From positions 1 to 15,635 of the forward strand of contig SFNM01000042.1 in assembly GCA_004552725.1 (NCBI GenBank): a stretch of 15,635 nt of DNA, given 5' to 3'. The position numbers and the translations under genes are program-made. Of the stretch, positions 15,086-15,635 are shown one piece after another. Source of the DNA: Bacteroidales bacterium (GTDB taxonomy: Bacteria > Bacteroidota > Bacteroidia > Bacteroidales > Muribaculaceae). Position 1 is the stretch's first letter. Every line of letters starts with the position of its first letter. Below the pieces are notes generated by a model. That model ran no database searches. It was not told the origin of the DNA and saw only the letters and a list, made by a program, of their open reading frames with translations.

Positions 15086-15090
15086 TTTTG
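15061..15090 (+). promoter_or_regulatory. Internal promoter for the second OmpH gene
   Basis: TTTG at 15061-15064 is followed after 18 bases by TAATTTTG at 15083-15090, an exact TAnnTTTG. The -7 box overlaps the stop codon of the first OmpH gene. Predicted transcription starts near 15094, giving a leader of about 36 A+T-rich bases before the ATG at 15130. This would allow the second chaperone to be made apart from the upstream operon. Confidence 0.6.
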
Positions 15091-15129
15091 TAAATAATCA
15101 AAATAAAAATAACAACTAATCATTCCATC

Positions 15130-15633
15130 ATGATCAAAAAACTCCTTTTAGCCCTGTTAGTGGCTCTTCCCCTCTCGGCTGCCGCTCAAAAATTCGGCAC
15201 ATTCAACTTTGATGAAGTAATCACCGCAATGCCCGAAATTGCCGACATGCAAAAGCAACTTACCGATGCTTCGCAAAAGTATGAAGCCGAGTTCCAAAAA
15301 CTCCAAGAAGAACTCAATAAACTCTACACCGACTATCAGGCTATCCAAAACGATCCCGCTACTCCCGAATCTATCAAAGAACGTCGTCTCCAAGAAATTC
15401 AAGACCGCGCTCAAAAGGTAGAACAATTCCGTCAAACCGCTACTCAAGACCTCCAGCGTTTGCAAGAACAACTCACCGCTCCTATCCAACAACGCGTAAA
15501 CGATGCAGTGAAGGCAGTGGGCCAAGAAGGCGGTTTCACATTCATCTTCCCTCTCGAACCCTCGTTGATTCTCTACCAAGGCACCGATGTTATCGACGTA
15601 ACTCCCTTGGTTAAAGCCAAACTCGGCGTATAA
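15130..15633 (+). CDS. Skp/OmpH family periplasmic chaperone (second copy)
   Basis: This 167-residue second Skp/OmpH protein is complete, with its stop two bases before the window end. The signal peptide MIKKLLLALLVALPLSAAAQ (1-20) precedes KFGTFNFDEVITAMPEI, matching the first copy in layout. A charged helical region (about 38-120, rich in Gln, Glu and Lys) forms the predicted coiled coil. The C-terminal end GGFTFIFPLEPSLILYQG-DVIDVTPLVKAKLGV returns to the chaperone body. The two copies differ in sequence, so they are old paralogues rather than a recent duplication. They probably form trimers that shield unfolded barrels, as known for Skp. An internal promoter ahead of this copy suggests separate expression. 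Confidence 0.9.
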   Translation: MIKKLLLALLVALPLSAAAQKFGTFNFDEVITAMPEIADMQKQLTDASQKYEAEFQKLQEELNKLYTDYQAIQNDPATPESIKERRLQEIQDRAQKVEQFRQTATQDLQRLQEQLTAPIQQRVNDAVKAVGQEGGFTFIFPLEPSLILYQGTDVIDVTPLVKAKLGV

Positions 15634-15635
15634 TA

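Overview
The window looks like chromosomal DNA of a Bacteroidota member, most likely order Bacteroidales and possibly a Muribaculaceae-type gut bacterium. The signs are the gene families present (DUF6242 lipoprotein, DUF6089 barrel, an uppS-bamA-ompH-ompH block, a surface protein with a C-terminal tail like the type IX secretion type A sorting domain), several exact matches to the Bacteroidota -7 promoter element TAnnTTTG, and no obvious Shine-Dalgarno sequences. The family or genus is an inference only.

Layout. (1) 186-4559 (+): a very large secreted surface protein made of two related modules carrying 12 GGxxG (GLUG-like) motifs, with a sorting-type tail. It is followed by a long hairpin and a probable terminator. 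(2) 4748-5247 (+): two small A+T-rich genes, DUF4160 then DUF2442, with their own promoter; such pairs resemble toxin-antitoxin modules but their function is unproven. (3) 5343-6797 (-): a multi-membrane-span GT-C type glycosyltransferase-like protein. A 71-bp gap with back-to-back promoters separates it from (4) 6869-8868 (+): a D-2-hydroxyacid (hydroxypyruvate/glycerate-type) dehydrogenase and the bifunctional riboflavin enzyme RibD, probably one operon. (5) 8961-15633 (+): a tightly packed envelope-biogenesis run: DUF6242 lipoprotein, DUF6089 outer-membrane protein, undecaprenyl diphosphate synthase, BamA, and two Skp/OmpH periplasmic chaperones.

How the genes fit together. Region 5 is a coherent envelope factory. 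UppS makes the lipid carrier for peptidoglycan and glycans. The OmpH/Skp chaperones carry unfolded barrels across the periplasm and BamA inserts them. The two uncharacterised proteins at its head (a propeller-like lipoprotein and a small barrel) plausibly serve the same layer. The GLUG protein would be exported cargo displayed on the surface. Regions 2 to 4 are individually small units with separate promoters.

No tRNA, rRNA, CRISPR array, insertion sequence or complete mobile element was seen. All intergenic gaps are shorter than 300 bases. I found no clearly unprecedented system. The best candidates for follow-up are the DUF4160/DUF2442 pair, the modular giant surface protein with its shift in base composition, and the two uncharacterised proteins heading the uppS-bamA block.
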